This document shows positions 38,117 through 46,561 of a stretch of DNA of 64,000 nt, one piece after another. The DNA is from an uncultured Opitutales bacterium. GTDB lineage: Bacteria; Verrucomicrobiota; Verrucomicrobiia; Opitutales; Seribacteraceae. Made by a program: the position numbers and the translations under genes. How positions within the stretch are numbered: position 1 is the stretch's first letter; every line of letters starts with the position of its first letter. The notes below the pieces were generated by a model that saw only the letters and a list, made by a program, of their open reading frames with translations, did no database searches and was not told the DNA's origin. Location: the NCBI GenBank assembly GCA_943787575.1, contig CALSMY010000006.1:1-64000 (forward strand), written 5' to 3'.

Positions 38117-39634
38117 ATGAAGAATCCATTTATTTTAACTTTTTTACTTAATGCTATTTTAGTAACAGCAATAGTTCATGGCGAAGATTGGCCTGTTTGG
38201 GGAAAGGATGGAACGCGAAACATGGTTTCCACTGAAACTGGGCTGACTTTGGAATTTGATCCGGGCAAAATGCTCGAAGATGAAGTCGTGGATATGAAAA
38301 CCACCAAGAATGTAAAATGGGTAGCTAAACTTGGCTCACAGGCCTACGGAAATGTGACCATTGGAGAAGGAAAGGTTTTGGTTGGAACCAACAACGAATC
38401 AATTCGTGACCCCAAGAAACAGGGAGACCGCGGAGTGGTGATCTGCCTAGATGAAAAAACGGGTGCTTTTGATTGGCAGTTGGTCATTCCAAAATTGGGA
38501 GCCGGCAAGGTAAGCGATTGGGAATATATTGGGGTCTGCTCTTCTCCAGCTATCGAAAATGGCCGGGCTTATGTTGTGACCAATCGTTGCGAAGTGGTAT
38601 GCTTGGACCTATCCGGTTTTAAGAATGGAAATGATGGCCCTTACACTGAAGAGGAATTATATGTTCGTCCCAAAGGATCGCTTGATTCATTGAACCTCAA
38701 ATTGGATGCCGATATCATTTGGCGATATGATATGCGAGACGAGTTAGGCGTCTTTCCTCACAATGTTACCAGTTCATCTGCATTGATCGTTGAGGACCGA
38801 TTATTCGTCGCAACTTCTAATGGAGTTGACTGGTCGCATACCAATATACCCAGTCCTCTTTCTCCGAGTTGGATCGCTCTTGATAAAAATACGGGTGAAC
38901 TTATTGGGGAGGATGGTTCTGGAGCAAGTGAACATGCTTTGCATGCGGCTTGGTCTTCTTTGACATATGGAAAGATTGACGGGCAGGAATTATTATTTTG
39001 GGGAGGAACTGATGGGTTTCTTTATGCCTATCCCAACAAGACTGAACAGGATGAAGAGGGCTTTGATCTTTTCTTACCTTTATGGAAAGTCGATTGCAAT
39101 GAACCGACCTACCGGAAGGATAAAGAGGGGCGAAAAATTCCTTATGCTACCCCTCCCGGGCCCAGTGAATTGATTGCCACACCGGTTCTTTACCAAGGCA
39201 AGATATATGGTTCAATCGGTCAGGACCCAGAGCATGGAGACGGGGTAGGGCGTCTTTCCTGCATCAATGCAAAGACTGGAGAAGTTATTTGGAAAAATAC
39301 AGACATTGGCAGGACGATTTCTACACCATCGATCGCAGATGGGCTAATCTACCAAGCTGAATACGCGGGAATTCTTCATTGCTTGGATGCCGAGACTGGG
39401 GAGGTTTATTGGACCTACGATTCGTACAGCCGGATATGGGGGTCCACTTTATTGGTGGACGGTAAGGTGCTCCTTGGAAATGAGGATGGCGATTTGCTTA
39501 TCTTTGATCATGGAAAAGAAAAGCCTGAGCCTAAGACTATAAATTTGGGTGCCCCTATTTATAGTTCGCCCGTTGTGGCCAATCAAACCCTCTATGTTGC
39601 CACCCAGACTCATCTTTATGCCATAGGCAAGTAG
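38117..39634 (+). CDS. Secreted PQQ-like beta-propeller repeat protein (propeller 3)
   Basis: The 505-residue protein has a signal peptide (MKNPFILTFLLNAILVTAIVHG) and then EDWPVWGKDGTRNMVS. Propeller blades include VVICLDEKTGAFDWQLV, WIALDKNTGELIGEDG, LSCINAKTGEVIWKNT and LHCLDAETGEVYWTYDS, ending in LYVATQTHLYAIGK. It starts 25 bases after propeller 2 and is followed 15 bases on by the small partner of a symporter. These propellers are clearly paralogous but only distantly similar, so they are old duplicates rather than a recent tandem array. Confidence 0.83.
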   Translation: MKNPFILTFLLNAILVTAIVHGEDWPVWGKDGTRNMVSTETGLTLEFDPGKMLEDEVVDMKTTKNVKWVAKLGSQAYGNVTIGEGKVLVGTNNESIRDPKKQGDRGVVICLDEKTGAFDWQLVIPKLGAGKVSDWEYIGVCSSPAIENGRAYVVTNRCEVVCLDLSGFKNGNDGPYTEEELYVRPKGSLDSLNLKLDADIIWRYDMRDELGVFPHNVTSSSALIVEDRLFVATSNGVDWSHTNIPSPLSPSWIALDKNTGELIGEDGSGASEHALHAAWSSLTYGKIDGQELLFWGGTDGFLYAYPNKTEQDEEGFDLFLPLWKVDCNEPTYRKDKEGRKIPYATPPGPSELIATPVLYQGKIYGSIGQDPEHGDGVGRLSCINAKTGEVIWKNTDIGRTISTPSIADGLIYQAEYAGILHCLDAETGEVYWTYDSYSRIWGSTLLVDGKVLLGNEDGDLLIFDHGKEKPEPKTINLGAPIYSSPVVANQTLYVATQTHLYAIGK

Positions 39635-39649
39635 CGGGGGCTTCAGCAA

Positions 39650-39934
39650 ATGTCAGTCCATCCCAAAACTGTACCGATGCGAACCTTTTGGTTATTCTTT
39701 TTGGTTTTACTGTTTCTTCATCAAGACATTTGGAATTGGTCTGATGAAAGTTTGGTCGGGTTGGGTATGCCCACTGGATTATTTTATCATGCTTTATTTT
39801 CCCTCGCCTGTTCGGCCTTGGGAGTTTGGGCAGTCACTCGTGCATGGCCGACCGAATGGGAAAAATATGCTGAAGAAAAAAGCTCACCTTCTACGAAATC
39901 CAACCACATAGGAAAGGGGAATTCTGAGCAGTGA
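39650..39934 (+). CDS. Small two-span membrane protein, putative symporter accessory subunit
   Basis: The 94-residue protein has two hydrophobic segments (about residues 10-24, FWLFFLVLLFLHQDIW, and 43-62, LFYHALFSLACSALGVWAV) and a charged tail. Small proteins like this often precede Na+/solute symporter genes. Its TGA overlaps the GTG start of the symporter (GTGA at 39931), which argues for a fixed stoichiometry. ATG at 39677 is an alternative start. I assign no function beyond that context. Confidence 0.7.
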   Translation: MSVHPKTVPMRTFWLFFLVLLFLHQDIWNWSDESLVGLGMPTGLFYHALFSLACSALGVWAVTRAWPTEWEKYAEEKSSPSTKSNHIGKGNSEQ

Positions 39935-40782
39935 ATGTTTTACTAATCATTTCAGGCTATCTTTCTTTACTCTTACTTCTAGGATGGGGAAGTGGTCGGA
40001 TGTTTCGGGGAACAAGCCGTGATTTCTTTGTGGCCAGCCACAGTATTGGTCCGTTTCTTCTGCTGATGAGTGTATTTGGCACCACTATGACTGCCTTTGC
40101 TCTTGTTGGTTCGACTGGAAAATCCTTTGAGCGTGGCATTGGCACCTATGGTTTGATGGCATCGATCAGTGGTTTAATACACATGGCGATTTTCTTTCTT
40201 ATCGGTATTCGCTTATGGGCTTTGGGAAAACGGCACGGTTACCTAACTCAAATCCAGTTTTTTCGGGCACGATTTGAAAGTGATGGGCTTGGTTATATCT
40301 TATTTCCGATCCTCGTTCTTCTGGTAGTTCCTTATCTTTTGATCGGGATTATAGGAGCGGGTAAAGTAATTGAGCCTGTAACCGCAGGGGCTTTTCCCGA
40401 TTTATTTACTAACCCCACGATTCCCGCCTGGATTGGCGGGATACCTCCCTGGTTAACCGGCTTAGTCATTTGCATCGTGGTTTTAACCTATGTTTTTCTC
40501 GGCGGTTCGCGGGGAGCTGCCCTCGCTAACGCCTTTCAGACAGTAGTTTTTATGGGGATGGGAATAGTTGCCTTTTACTTTGTCGTTCAATCCCTTGGTG
40601 GACTCGAGCAGGCTGGCAAGGTGCCCATGCGCATAACTGAAGACGGGTCATTGGTTCAGGACTATCGATTTGATCAAAAGGCCGGTGATTTTATTGGAAC
40701 AGGATCCACCAAAAAAAATTGGCCAAGTGCTCGACTTTACAAACTCCAACTTGACCGATCGTCACCCCCACCTTGGTCGTGA
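39931..40782 (+). CDS. Sodium:solute symporter family (SSS) transporter, N-terminal part (frameshifted)
   Basis: Residues 1-240 hold about six transmembrane helices and the SSS pattern (GSGRMFRGTSRDFFVASHSI, STGKSFERGIGTYGLMAS, LTYVFLGGSRGAALANAFQT). Homology to the other frame begins near 40705. The frame slips at an A8 run in CCACCAAAAAAAATTGGCC. Removing one A joins the frame to KKIGQVLDFTNSNLTDRHPH. Translation is coupled to the preceding small gene. A solute imported with sodium cannot be named from sequence. Confidence 0.8.
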   Translation: MNVLLIISGYLSLLLLLGWGSGRMFRGTSRDFFVASHSIGPFLLLMSVFGTTMTAFALVGSTGKSFERGIGTYGLMASISGLIHMAIFFLIGIRLWALGKRHGYLTQIQFFRARFESDGLGYILFPILVLLVVPYLLIGIIGAGKVIEPVTAGAFPDLFTNPTIPAWIGGIPPWLTGLVICIVVLTYVFLGGSRGAALANAFQTVVFMGMGIVAFYFVVQSLGGLEQAGKVPMRITEDGSLVQDYRFDQKAGDFIGTGSTKKNWPSARLYKLQLDRSSPPPWS

Positions 40783-41635
40783 TCCAATCACGGTGGAATT
40801 TAAAAAGAAAAACCCAAAAACTGGAGAGCTCGTTCCTTTTGAACGCGAACTGGGTATACCTTTTATCACTTTTGTGACTTACCTATTCATTCCCTTGAGT
40901 GTGGGAATGTTCCCTCATCTATTCCAGCATTGGTTGACCGCCCGGAATGCCCGGGCTTTTAAACTTACCGTAATTGCTCACCCCCTTTGCATTCTCATTG
41001 TTTGGGTTCCCTGCGTGCTCATTGGATCCTGGGCGACCGGCTTGCTCCCGCCAGGCATTCCACCGCCTGCGGTTTTATCTGCCACACTGAATATGCTCGT
41101 GGGCGACCCCTGGCTTACCGGCTTGCTCACAGCTGGTGTACTGGCCGCTATCATGTCTTCAATGGATTCTCAATTCCTTTGCCTTGGTACTGTATTTACC
41201 AATGATATCGTAGTTCATCGTGCGGGAAGTAAGGTTTATTCTGATCCGCAAAAATTAAAAATCGCGCGCTCCTTTATTGTGGTCATCGTAGCAGTAACCT
41301 ACTTACTGGCCATGGCGGTCCAAAATGCCAATGTTTTCGATTTGGCAATTTGGTGCTTTAGTGGATTTGCTGCTCTTTTTCCCTTGGTTTTTTCTGCTCT
41401 TTATTGGAAACGGGCGACCAAAGCAGGTGCGATTGCATCGGTTTTAACCGCCCTAATTTCTTGGGCATGGTTTTTCCATCAATCCGGATATGGCGGAGAA
41501 TATTTTGTGGGACCGGGAATTGTGCCAGCTGCAATTTGCTTCTTTGTATCAGCGGGTGCTCTTGTGGTTGTATCCCTCCTAACTTCGCCTCCGGCTCAAT
41601 CAACTATCGATCAATTCTTTCCTTCTCGGTCGTGA
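40670..41635 (+). CDS. Sodium:solute symporter family (SSS) transporter, C-terminal part
   Basis: This frame continues the symporter with about seven transmembrane helices. It carries PFITFVTYLFIPLSVGMFPH and LFQHWLTARNARAFKLTV, a segment strongly conserved in a Planctomycetes/Verrucomicrobia branch of SSS proteins. AAIMSSMDSQFLCLGTVFTN corresponds to the family sodium-binding region. The nominal ATG at 40670 lies before the true junction at about 40712. The complete protein would have about 568 residues. The downstream ligase gene starts 16 bases later, so the transporter may feed the biosynthetic operon or simply share its transcript. Confidence 0.8.
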   Translation: MIKRPVILLEQDPPKKIGQVLDFTNSNLTDRHPHLGRDPITVEFKKKNPKTGELVPFERELGIPFITFVTYLFIPLSVGMFPHLFQHWLTARNARAFKLTVIAHPLCILIVWVPCVLIGSWATGLLPPGIPPPAVLSATLNMLVGDPWLTGLLTAGVLAAIMSSMDSQFLCLGTVFTNDIVVHRAGSKVYSDPQKLKIARSFIVVIVAVTYLLAMAVQNANVFDLAIWCFSGFAALFPLVFSALYWKRATKAGAIASVLTALISWAWFFHQSGYGGEYFVGPGIVPAAICFFVSAGALVVVSLLTSPPAQSTIDQFFPSRS

Positions 41636-41651
41636 TTGCGAATCGCTGGGA

Positions 41652-42752
41652 ATGCGACTAGAAATTATCCCTGTTATGGTAAGCGAAGAACAAATTAAAC
41701 ATGCGGCTAACGATCTCGACCAACATGTCGAGGAAATGATCAATTGGCACTTCTCCCCGGAAAGCGGATGTCCTTTTTGGTTAAACTGGGCGAAGGAACA
41801 AGATTTTAATCCTTTGAAAGAGGTTCGTACCTTCGCAGAACTTTGTAATAAATTTCCATACTTTGAAGATGAATGGTTACGGGACCTTCCCAACAAAGTT
41901 TGGGTACCACAGGCATTTGCCGACCGACCTTTTAACATTTTTGAAACGGGTGGAACTACGGGTATGCCCAAGCAAAGAATTGGATGGGATGATTTTCGCA
42001 TCGATTACACCGCCTTCTCGAAGACTCTCAATGACGAGCATTTTCCCCGCGATCATTACTGGTTGATGGTCGGCCCAACAGGGCCGAGAAGATTGCGCCT
42101 GGCTATCGAACACCTGGCCAATGAAAGAGGTTGTTCCTGTTATTTTGTCGACTTGGATCCGCGCTGGGTAAAACGATTGATCGCTACCCAACAATTTGAT
42201 CAGGCCCGTGCCTACATGGATCATGTGGTTGAACAGGCACTGACCATAATTAAAAACCGAGAGATCAGTGCTCTTTTTACAACTCCCAAACTTTTAGAAG
42301 CATTGGCCGAGCGTCGAGACTTGGTAAGCGCCGGGATTAAAGGTGTATTTTGCGGGGGAACAACCATGGATCGTCAATATGCCCGTTTTCTTCAAGAAGA
42401 GGTATGCGAAGGAGGAAAGATCGGATTTGTCCCGACCTATGGGAATACCTTGATGGGTTTGGCGCGCCACCATCCCTTTGGGCCAGAAAATGATTATTCG
42501 ATTGCTTATTACGCCCCGCAACCACGGGCAGTCCTTCGAGTGATCGATACAGGTAGCGGAAAACCGGTGGAATATAATCATTGGGGCAGGGTGGAATTAA
42601 CTACCTTAACCAAGGAATTTTTTATGCCCCGTTTTTTGGAGCGTGACGAAGCCATCCGCCGAGAACCATGGACCGAAGCACCTTGGGATGGGGTCGCAGA
42701 AATTCGTCCGTTTGGAGCGATGGAGAAAAAAATTGTAGAGGGAGTCTATTAA
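41652..42752 (+). CDS. LuxE/PaaK-like acyl-adenylate-forming ligase
   Basis: The 366-residue protein has an adenylate-forming motif FETGGTTGMPKQR (residues 97-109; T102, T103 and K107 are the P-loop-like core) and VPTYGNTLMGLA near 258 as the ATP/acyl site. It lacks the long C-terminal lid of full ANL ligases. Its length matches LuxE acyl-protein synthetases (about 370) more than PaaK (about 430). It should activate a carboxylic acid as acyl-AMP and pass the acyl group to a thiol. ATG 41685 (MVSEEQIKH) is an alternative start. The next gene, five bases on, encodes an aldehyde-dehydrogenase-fold reductase, which mirrors the LuxE-LuxC pairing. Confidence 0.7.
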   Translation: MRLEIIPVMVSEEQIKHAANDLDQHVEEMINWHFSPESGCPFWLNWAKEQDFNPLKEVRTFAELCNKFPYFEDEWLRDLPNKVWVPQAFADRPFNIFETGGTTGMPKQRIGWDDFRIDYTAFSKTLNDEHFPRDHYWLMVGPTGPRRLRLAIEHLANERGCSCYFVDLDPRWVKRLIATQQFDQARAYMDHVVEQALTIIKNREISALFTTPKLLEALAERRDLVSAGIKGVFCGGTTMDRQYARFLQEEVCEGGKIGFVPTYGNTLMGLARHHPFGPENDYSIAYYAPQPRAVLRVIDTGSGKPVEYNHWGRVELTTLTKEFFMPRFLERDEAIRREPWTEAPWDGVAEIRPFGAMEKKIVEGVY

Positions 42753-42757
42753 TAGAT

Positions 42758-44194
42758 ATGAAACAAGCACCCCACTTACCAAGTTTGCGCCTGGGCAAGC
42801 CTTACTGCAGCCTTAATCAATCTGAAGTGCTCGATTATCGGGATGGGTCCGTACGGGCCACCTTGAGCCAGGTAAACCCAGGAGTGATCCGCCGAGATCT
42901 TAAAGAGGTCGGACAGGCCAGAGCCGCCTTACAAAAATTTTCGACTGCCGAACTTCTGGAAATTTCCCGGCAGGCAGGAGAATTTTTTCTTCATGAGGAA
43001 TTACCTGTCGGGGAAGCAGGAGAACTGCAAAGCCCACAGGAATATTTAGAGACTCTTTCATCCACCAGCGGGCTTCCCCACATTATGGTCCGCCGGAATA
43101 TGGAAAAAATCCATCACGCCCTTACCCATATGGATACGATTCTTAATGGATTGACCCGTGGGTTGGATGTGGAGGTATTAGACCGTGGATATGGGGAACA
43201 ATCTGGTTCTCCGGTTTGTTTTCATCCAACCACTAAGGCACTTGGCCTGGTCATGCCCAGCAATTCTCCAGCGGTTAATTCACTTTGGCTACCTGCAATC
43301 CCCCTGAAAATCCCGGTGATTATGAAACCCGGTAAGGACGAACCATGGACACCTTATCGATTAATGCAGGCATTTATTAAAGCGGGATGTCCTGCGAAAG
43401 CCTTTGGGTTTTACCCCACAGATCATGAAGGAGCGGCTGATATTTTGCGTCTTTGCGACCGGGCACTCATCTTTGGGGACAAATCAACCACCGATCAATA
43501 TGCGGGGAATCCAGGCGTACAAGTCCATGGCCCCGGTTTTAGTAAGGTATTGATCGGGGACGACGAGATCGAAAACTGGCCAGACTACCTAGATCTCATG
43601 GTAGCCTCTATTTCGGATAATGGTGGACGAAGTTGTATCAATGCATCCGCTATTATTGTGCCCAAATATGCAAAGGAAATTGCCGATGCCCTTGGGCAGA
43701 AACTCGGCCCGATTAAGCCCTTAGCGATGAACGATCCTAATGCGGTCCTATCTGGATTTGCCAACCCCAAGATGGCCGAATGGATAGATTCTGCAATCGA
43801 TACAGACCTTTTAGAATCCGGAGCTTATGATGCAACGGCTCCATATCGTGATGGTCCCCGCAAGGTGAAAGCGGAGGGAGGGACTTATTTACGCCCAACA
43901 ATTATTGCCTGCGAATCGATCGAACATCCCTTGGCTAACCGGGAATTTCTCTGCCCCTATGCTAGCGTGGTGGAAGTTCCACAATCGGAAATGCTTGATA
44001 AGATCGGCCCCACCTTGGTCGTCTCTGCACTGACTAAATGCGAATCTTTTAAGCGAGAATTGCTCCTGGATCCCAGAATTGAAAGATTAAATGTTGGGCC
44101 TATTTCCACGATGAAAATATCGTGGGACCAACCACACGAAGGCAACCTCTTCGAATTTTTATACAAGCGTCGATCCATAGGGTTGGCCGCCTGA
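42758..44194 (+). CDS. Aldehyde-dehydrogenase superfamily protein, possible acyl reductase
   Basis: Start ATG 42758 (MKQAPHLPSLRLGKPY) is chosen over an upstream in-frame codon at 42668 that lies within the ligase gene. The 478-residue protein has the ALDH Rossmann segment ALGLVMPSNSPAVNSLWLPA (about 161-180) and the catalytic cysteine C293 in DNGGRSCINASAII. Homology to named ALDH subfamilies is not obvious. The size and the pairing with a LuxE-like ligase suggest it reduces an activated acyl group to an aldehyde (LuxC/CAR-like role), although oxidation of an aldehyde is equally allowed by the fold. It is co-transcribed, with a 22-base gap to the alcohol dehydrogenase. Confidence 0.72.
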   Translation: MKQAPHLPSLRLGKPYCSLNQSEVLDYRDGSVRATLSQVNPGVIRRDLKEVGQARAALQKFSTAELLEISRQAGEFFLHEELPVGEAGELQSPQEYLETLSSTSGLPHIMVRRNMEKIHHALTHMDTILNGLTRGLDVEVLDRGYGEQSGSPVCFHPTTKALGLVMPSNSPAVNSLWLPAIPLKIPVIMKPGKDEPWTPYRLMQAFIKAGCPAKAFGFYPTDHEGAADILRLCDRALIFGDKSTTDQYAGNPGVQVHGPGFSKVLIGDDEIENWPDYLDLMVASISDNGGRSCINASAIIVPKYAKEIADALGQKLGPIKPLAMNDPNAVLSGFANPKMAEWIDSAIDTDLLESGAYDATAPYRDGPRKVKAEGGTYLRPTIIACESIEHPLANREFLCPYASVVEVPQSEMLDKIGPTLVVSALTKCESFKRELLLDPRIERLNVGPISTMKISWDQPHEGNLFEFLYKRRSIGLAA

Positions 44195-44216
44195 TTCGAC
44201 TCCCGTTCCCATTTCA

Positions 44217-45437
44217 ATGACAGAAAGTTCCAGCTCTCCATCGTTGGACTCTTCCTTTTTTGCACTGGGCGACCCAACTGAACAACAGGTCATTTATGGC
44301 CCTGGATCCTCGGTAAAAGTCGGTGAGTGTGCGAAGCAATTGGGCAGTCGTGCCTTGGTGGTCACTGACCTGGGGGTAAGTTCGGCCGGTCATCCCCACA
44401 AGGTCATGAAGTCCTTGGAGTCGGCTGGTATTCGTACATTTTTATTCGAGGAATCAATGGAAAACCCTACGGATTCAAGTGTACAGGAATGCGCACGGAA
44501 AGCGGGTATACTGGAGATTGACCTAATCATTGGTGTGGGAGGAGGCAGTTCACTTGACACCGCCAAGGGGGCAAATTTTATCCTGACCAATGGTGGTTCG
44601 ATGAAAGATTATTGGGGTGTGTCTAAGGCAACCAAGCCGTTGCTCCCGATGATCGCGATTCCTACCACTGCAGGTACGGGAAGTGAGTGCCAGTCGTATG
44701 CCTTGATTTCTGACGATCAGACGCACCGGAAAATGGCCTGCGGAGATCCTAGTGCTTTGCCAAAGTTTACGCTATTGGATCCCGAGCTTACCCTTTCCCA
44801 ACCCTTTTCCGTTTGTACCGCTACTGGAATGGACGCCCTGGCCCATGCCCTCGAATCTGCGGTTTGCTCGCGTCGGAATGACTTGTCCGGTCGTCATGCC
44901 CGGCAAGCCTTTGTCCATTTGATAAAGAATTTGGAAACGGTATGGAAAGACCCTCAAGACTTACTGGCCCGAGGCCATGTGCTATTGGGAGCCGCCCATG
45001 CGGGGGCGGCTATTGAACGAAGCATGCTTGGAGCTGCCCATGCCCTTGCTAATCCACTAACGGCTCAAAAAGGAGTTATTCATGGTCAGGCGGTTGGTTT
45101 GTGCCTGCCTGCAGTCATGGCCTATAATCAGGAAGATTTGAACAGTGCAAAAATATATGCCGATTTGGCCCGTATTGCCGGGCTTGCAGATTCTTCCACA
45201 AGCGATCAACAAGCCAATGGGTTGCTTCTCGAAAAAGTTATTCGATTGCGCGAGTTCGCCGGGCTTCCCAAAAGCTTGGAAGATGTCGATTGTGTTGCAT
45301 CCGAACTACCCAAGCTTTCCAAAGATGCGGCCGATCAATGGACGGGTACCTTTAATCCACGCCCGATCAAAGAGAGTGATTGGATAAAACTCTATCAATC
45401 CATTGATGTCCACGCGGACAATAGAAACGAAGGATGA
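44217..45437 (+). CDS. Iron-containing (type III) alcohol dehydrogenase
   Basis: The 406-residue protein has the dinucleotide motif GVGGGSSLDTAKG (106-118) and the metal ligands D206 and H210 in GMDALAHALES, H275 in LGAAHALANPL, and H289 in VIHGQAVG. It should interconvert an aldehyde and an alcohol with NAD(P)H and Fe2+ (or Zn2+). Its TGA overlaps the ATG of the following propeller gene (ATGA at 45434). With the two upstream genes it forms a carboxylate to aldehyde to alcohol trio; the direction of flow is an inference. Confidence 0.88.
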   Translation: MTESSSSPSLDSSFFALGDPTEQQVIYGPGSSVKVGECAKQLGSRALVVTDLGVSSAGHPHKVMKSLESAGIRTFLFEESMENPTDSSVQECARKAGILEIDLIIGVGGGSSLDTAKGANFILTNGGSMKDYWGVSKATKPLLPMIAIPTTAGTGSECQSYALISDDQTHRKMACGDPSALPKFTLLDPELTLSQPFSVCTATGMDALAHALESAVCSRRNDLSGRHARQAFVHLIKNLETVWKDPQDLLARGHVLLGAAHAGAAIERSMLGAAHALANPLTAQKGVIHGQAVGLCLPAVMAYNQEDLNSAKIYADLARIAGLADSSTSDQQANGLLLEKVIRLREFAGLPKSLEDVDCVASELPKLSKDAADQWTGTFNPRPIKESDWIKLYQSIDVHADNRNEG

Positions 45438-46561
45438 AAATCAAATCGTTTATCGTTTTGAGCACCTTGCTCTCAATCTTTACTCGTTGGTGCGTAGCGG
45501 ATTGGCCGAATCATCGAGGAGGTTCTGAACTGCAGGGTATCTCAGCAGAAAAATTAGGAGATAAATTGGTCCTCGAATGGACTTTTGAGGCGGGAAAGTT
45601 TTTAAAGTCCTCCCCGGTGGTATCGAACGGGAAAATATTTTTGGGTGGTCCGACCGGAATCTTTTATGCATTGGATTCCAAGACCGGCCAGGTGGTATGG
45701 AAAAAAGAAACCGGGTTAGGAGTGGATGCGCCTGCCTTAGTCCATAATGGCAAGGTATATATTGGCACCAAAGATGGATGGTTATTTTGTCTCGATGCAG
45801 AAAGTGGCAAACAAAATTGGACCTATGAAACCATGGGAGAAATTGTGGGGGCTCCAAACCCTGCCATCCATCCATCAACTGGTCGCAAGTTGATGCTCGT
45901 GGGAAGCTACGATAATTTTGTGCATTGTGTGGACGCAGAGGATGGATCGATCGCGTGGAAGTTTGAGACATTGAATTATGTCAATGGAACTCCAGCAATT
46001 TGGGATAAAAAATGGGTGGTATTTGGAGGATGCGATGCTCAACTCTATGTTGTTTCTTTGGAGGATGGAAACCTATCCCAAAAAGTCGACCTGGGGGCTC
46101 CGATTGCTTCTTCAGTAGGGGTATACGATTCCTTTGGCTATGTTGGAAATATGGATCGGGCGGTACAGGCGATCGATTTGAACAGCGGAAAAATTTCCTG
46201 GTCTTATGAACCGAAAAGTTTTCCTTACTTTTCCTCCCCCGCACTTACCAAAGATCTTGTAATCATTGGCGGGCGGGACAAAGCACTGCATGCAATAAAT
46301 CGAAAATCTGGCAAGCAACATTGGAGGTTTTCTGCCCGGGGTCGTATCGATGGATCCCCGGTGATTGCCGGAGAAAAAGTGGTGGTTGGATCCATGGATG
46401 GAAAACTTTACTTAATTGATTTGAATGGGGGCGAAATAATTACTCGTTACGAAATTGGAGCTTCGATCTCATCCACCTGTGCAGTGGCCAATGAATGGAT
46501 TTTCGTTGGATGTGAAGATGGAAACCTCTATGCCTTTAGTACTATGAATAAGCTTCCATGA
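45434..46561 (+). CDS. Secreted PQQ-like beta-propeller protein inside the biosynthetic operon (propeller 4)
   Basis: The 375-residue protein has a signal peptide (MKIKSFIVLSTLLSIFTRWCVA) then DWPNHRGGSELQG, and about seven blades with PQQ-repeat signatures: FYALDSKTGQVVWKKET, LFCLDAESGKQNWTYE, VHCVDAEDGSIAWKFE, VQAIDLNSGKISWSYE and LHAINRKSGKQHWRFSA. It is the smallest and most regular of the four propellers here. It overlaps its neighbours by four bases on both sides (ATGA at 45434 and 46558), so it is translated in strict coupling with cytoplasmic enzymes. That makes a role for the exported protein in handling the product or its extracytoplasmic redox step plausible. Confidence 0.85.
   Translation: MKIKSFIVLSTLLSIFTRWCVADWPNHRGGSELQGISAEKLGDKLVLEWTFEAGKFLKSSPVVSNGKIFLGGPTGIFYALDSKTGQVVWKKETGLGVDAPALVHNGKVYIGTKDGWLFCLDAESGKQNWTYETMGEIVGAPNPAIHPSTGRKLMLVGSYDNFVHCVDAEDGSIAWKFETLNYVNGTPAIWDKKWVVFGGCDAQLYVVSLEDGNLSQKVDLGAPIASSVGVYDSFGYVGNMDRAVQAIDLNSGKISWSYEPKSFPYFSSPALTKDLVIIGGRDKALHAINRKSGKQHWRFSARGRIDGSPVIAGEKVVVGSMDGKLYLIDLNGGEIITRYEIGASISSTCAVANEWIFVGCEDGNLYAFSTMNKLP

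Noticed and set aside
41652-44194. Luciferase (lux) operon
   Set aside because: Only LuxE- and possibly LuxC-like functions are present; no LuxA, LuxB or LuxD is in the window, and the ALDH is not clearly LuxC.
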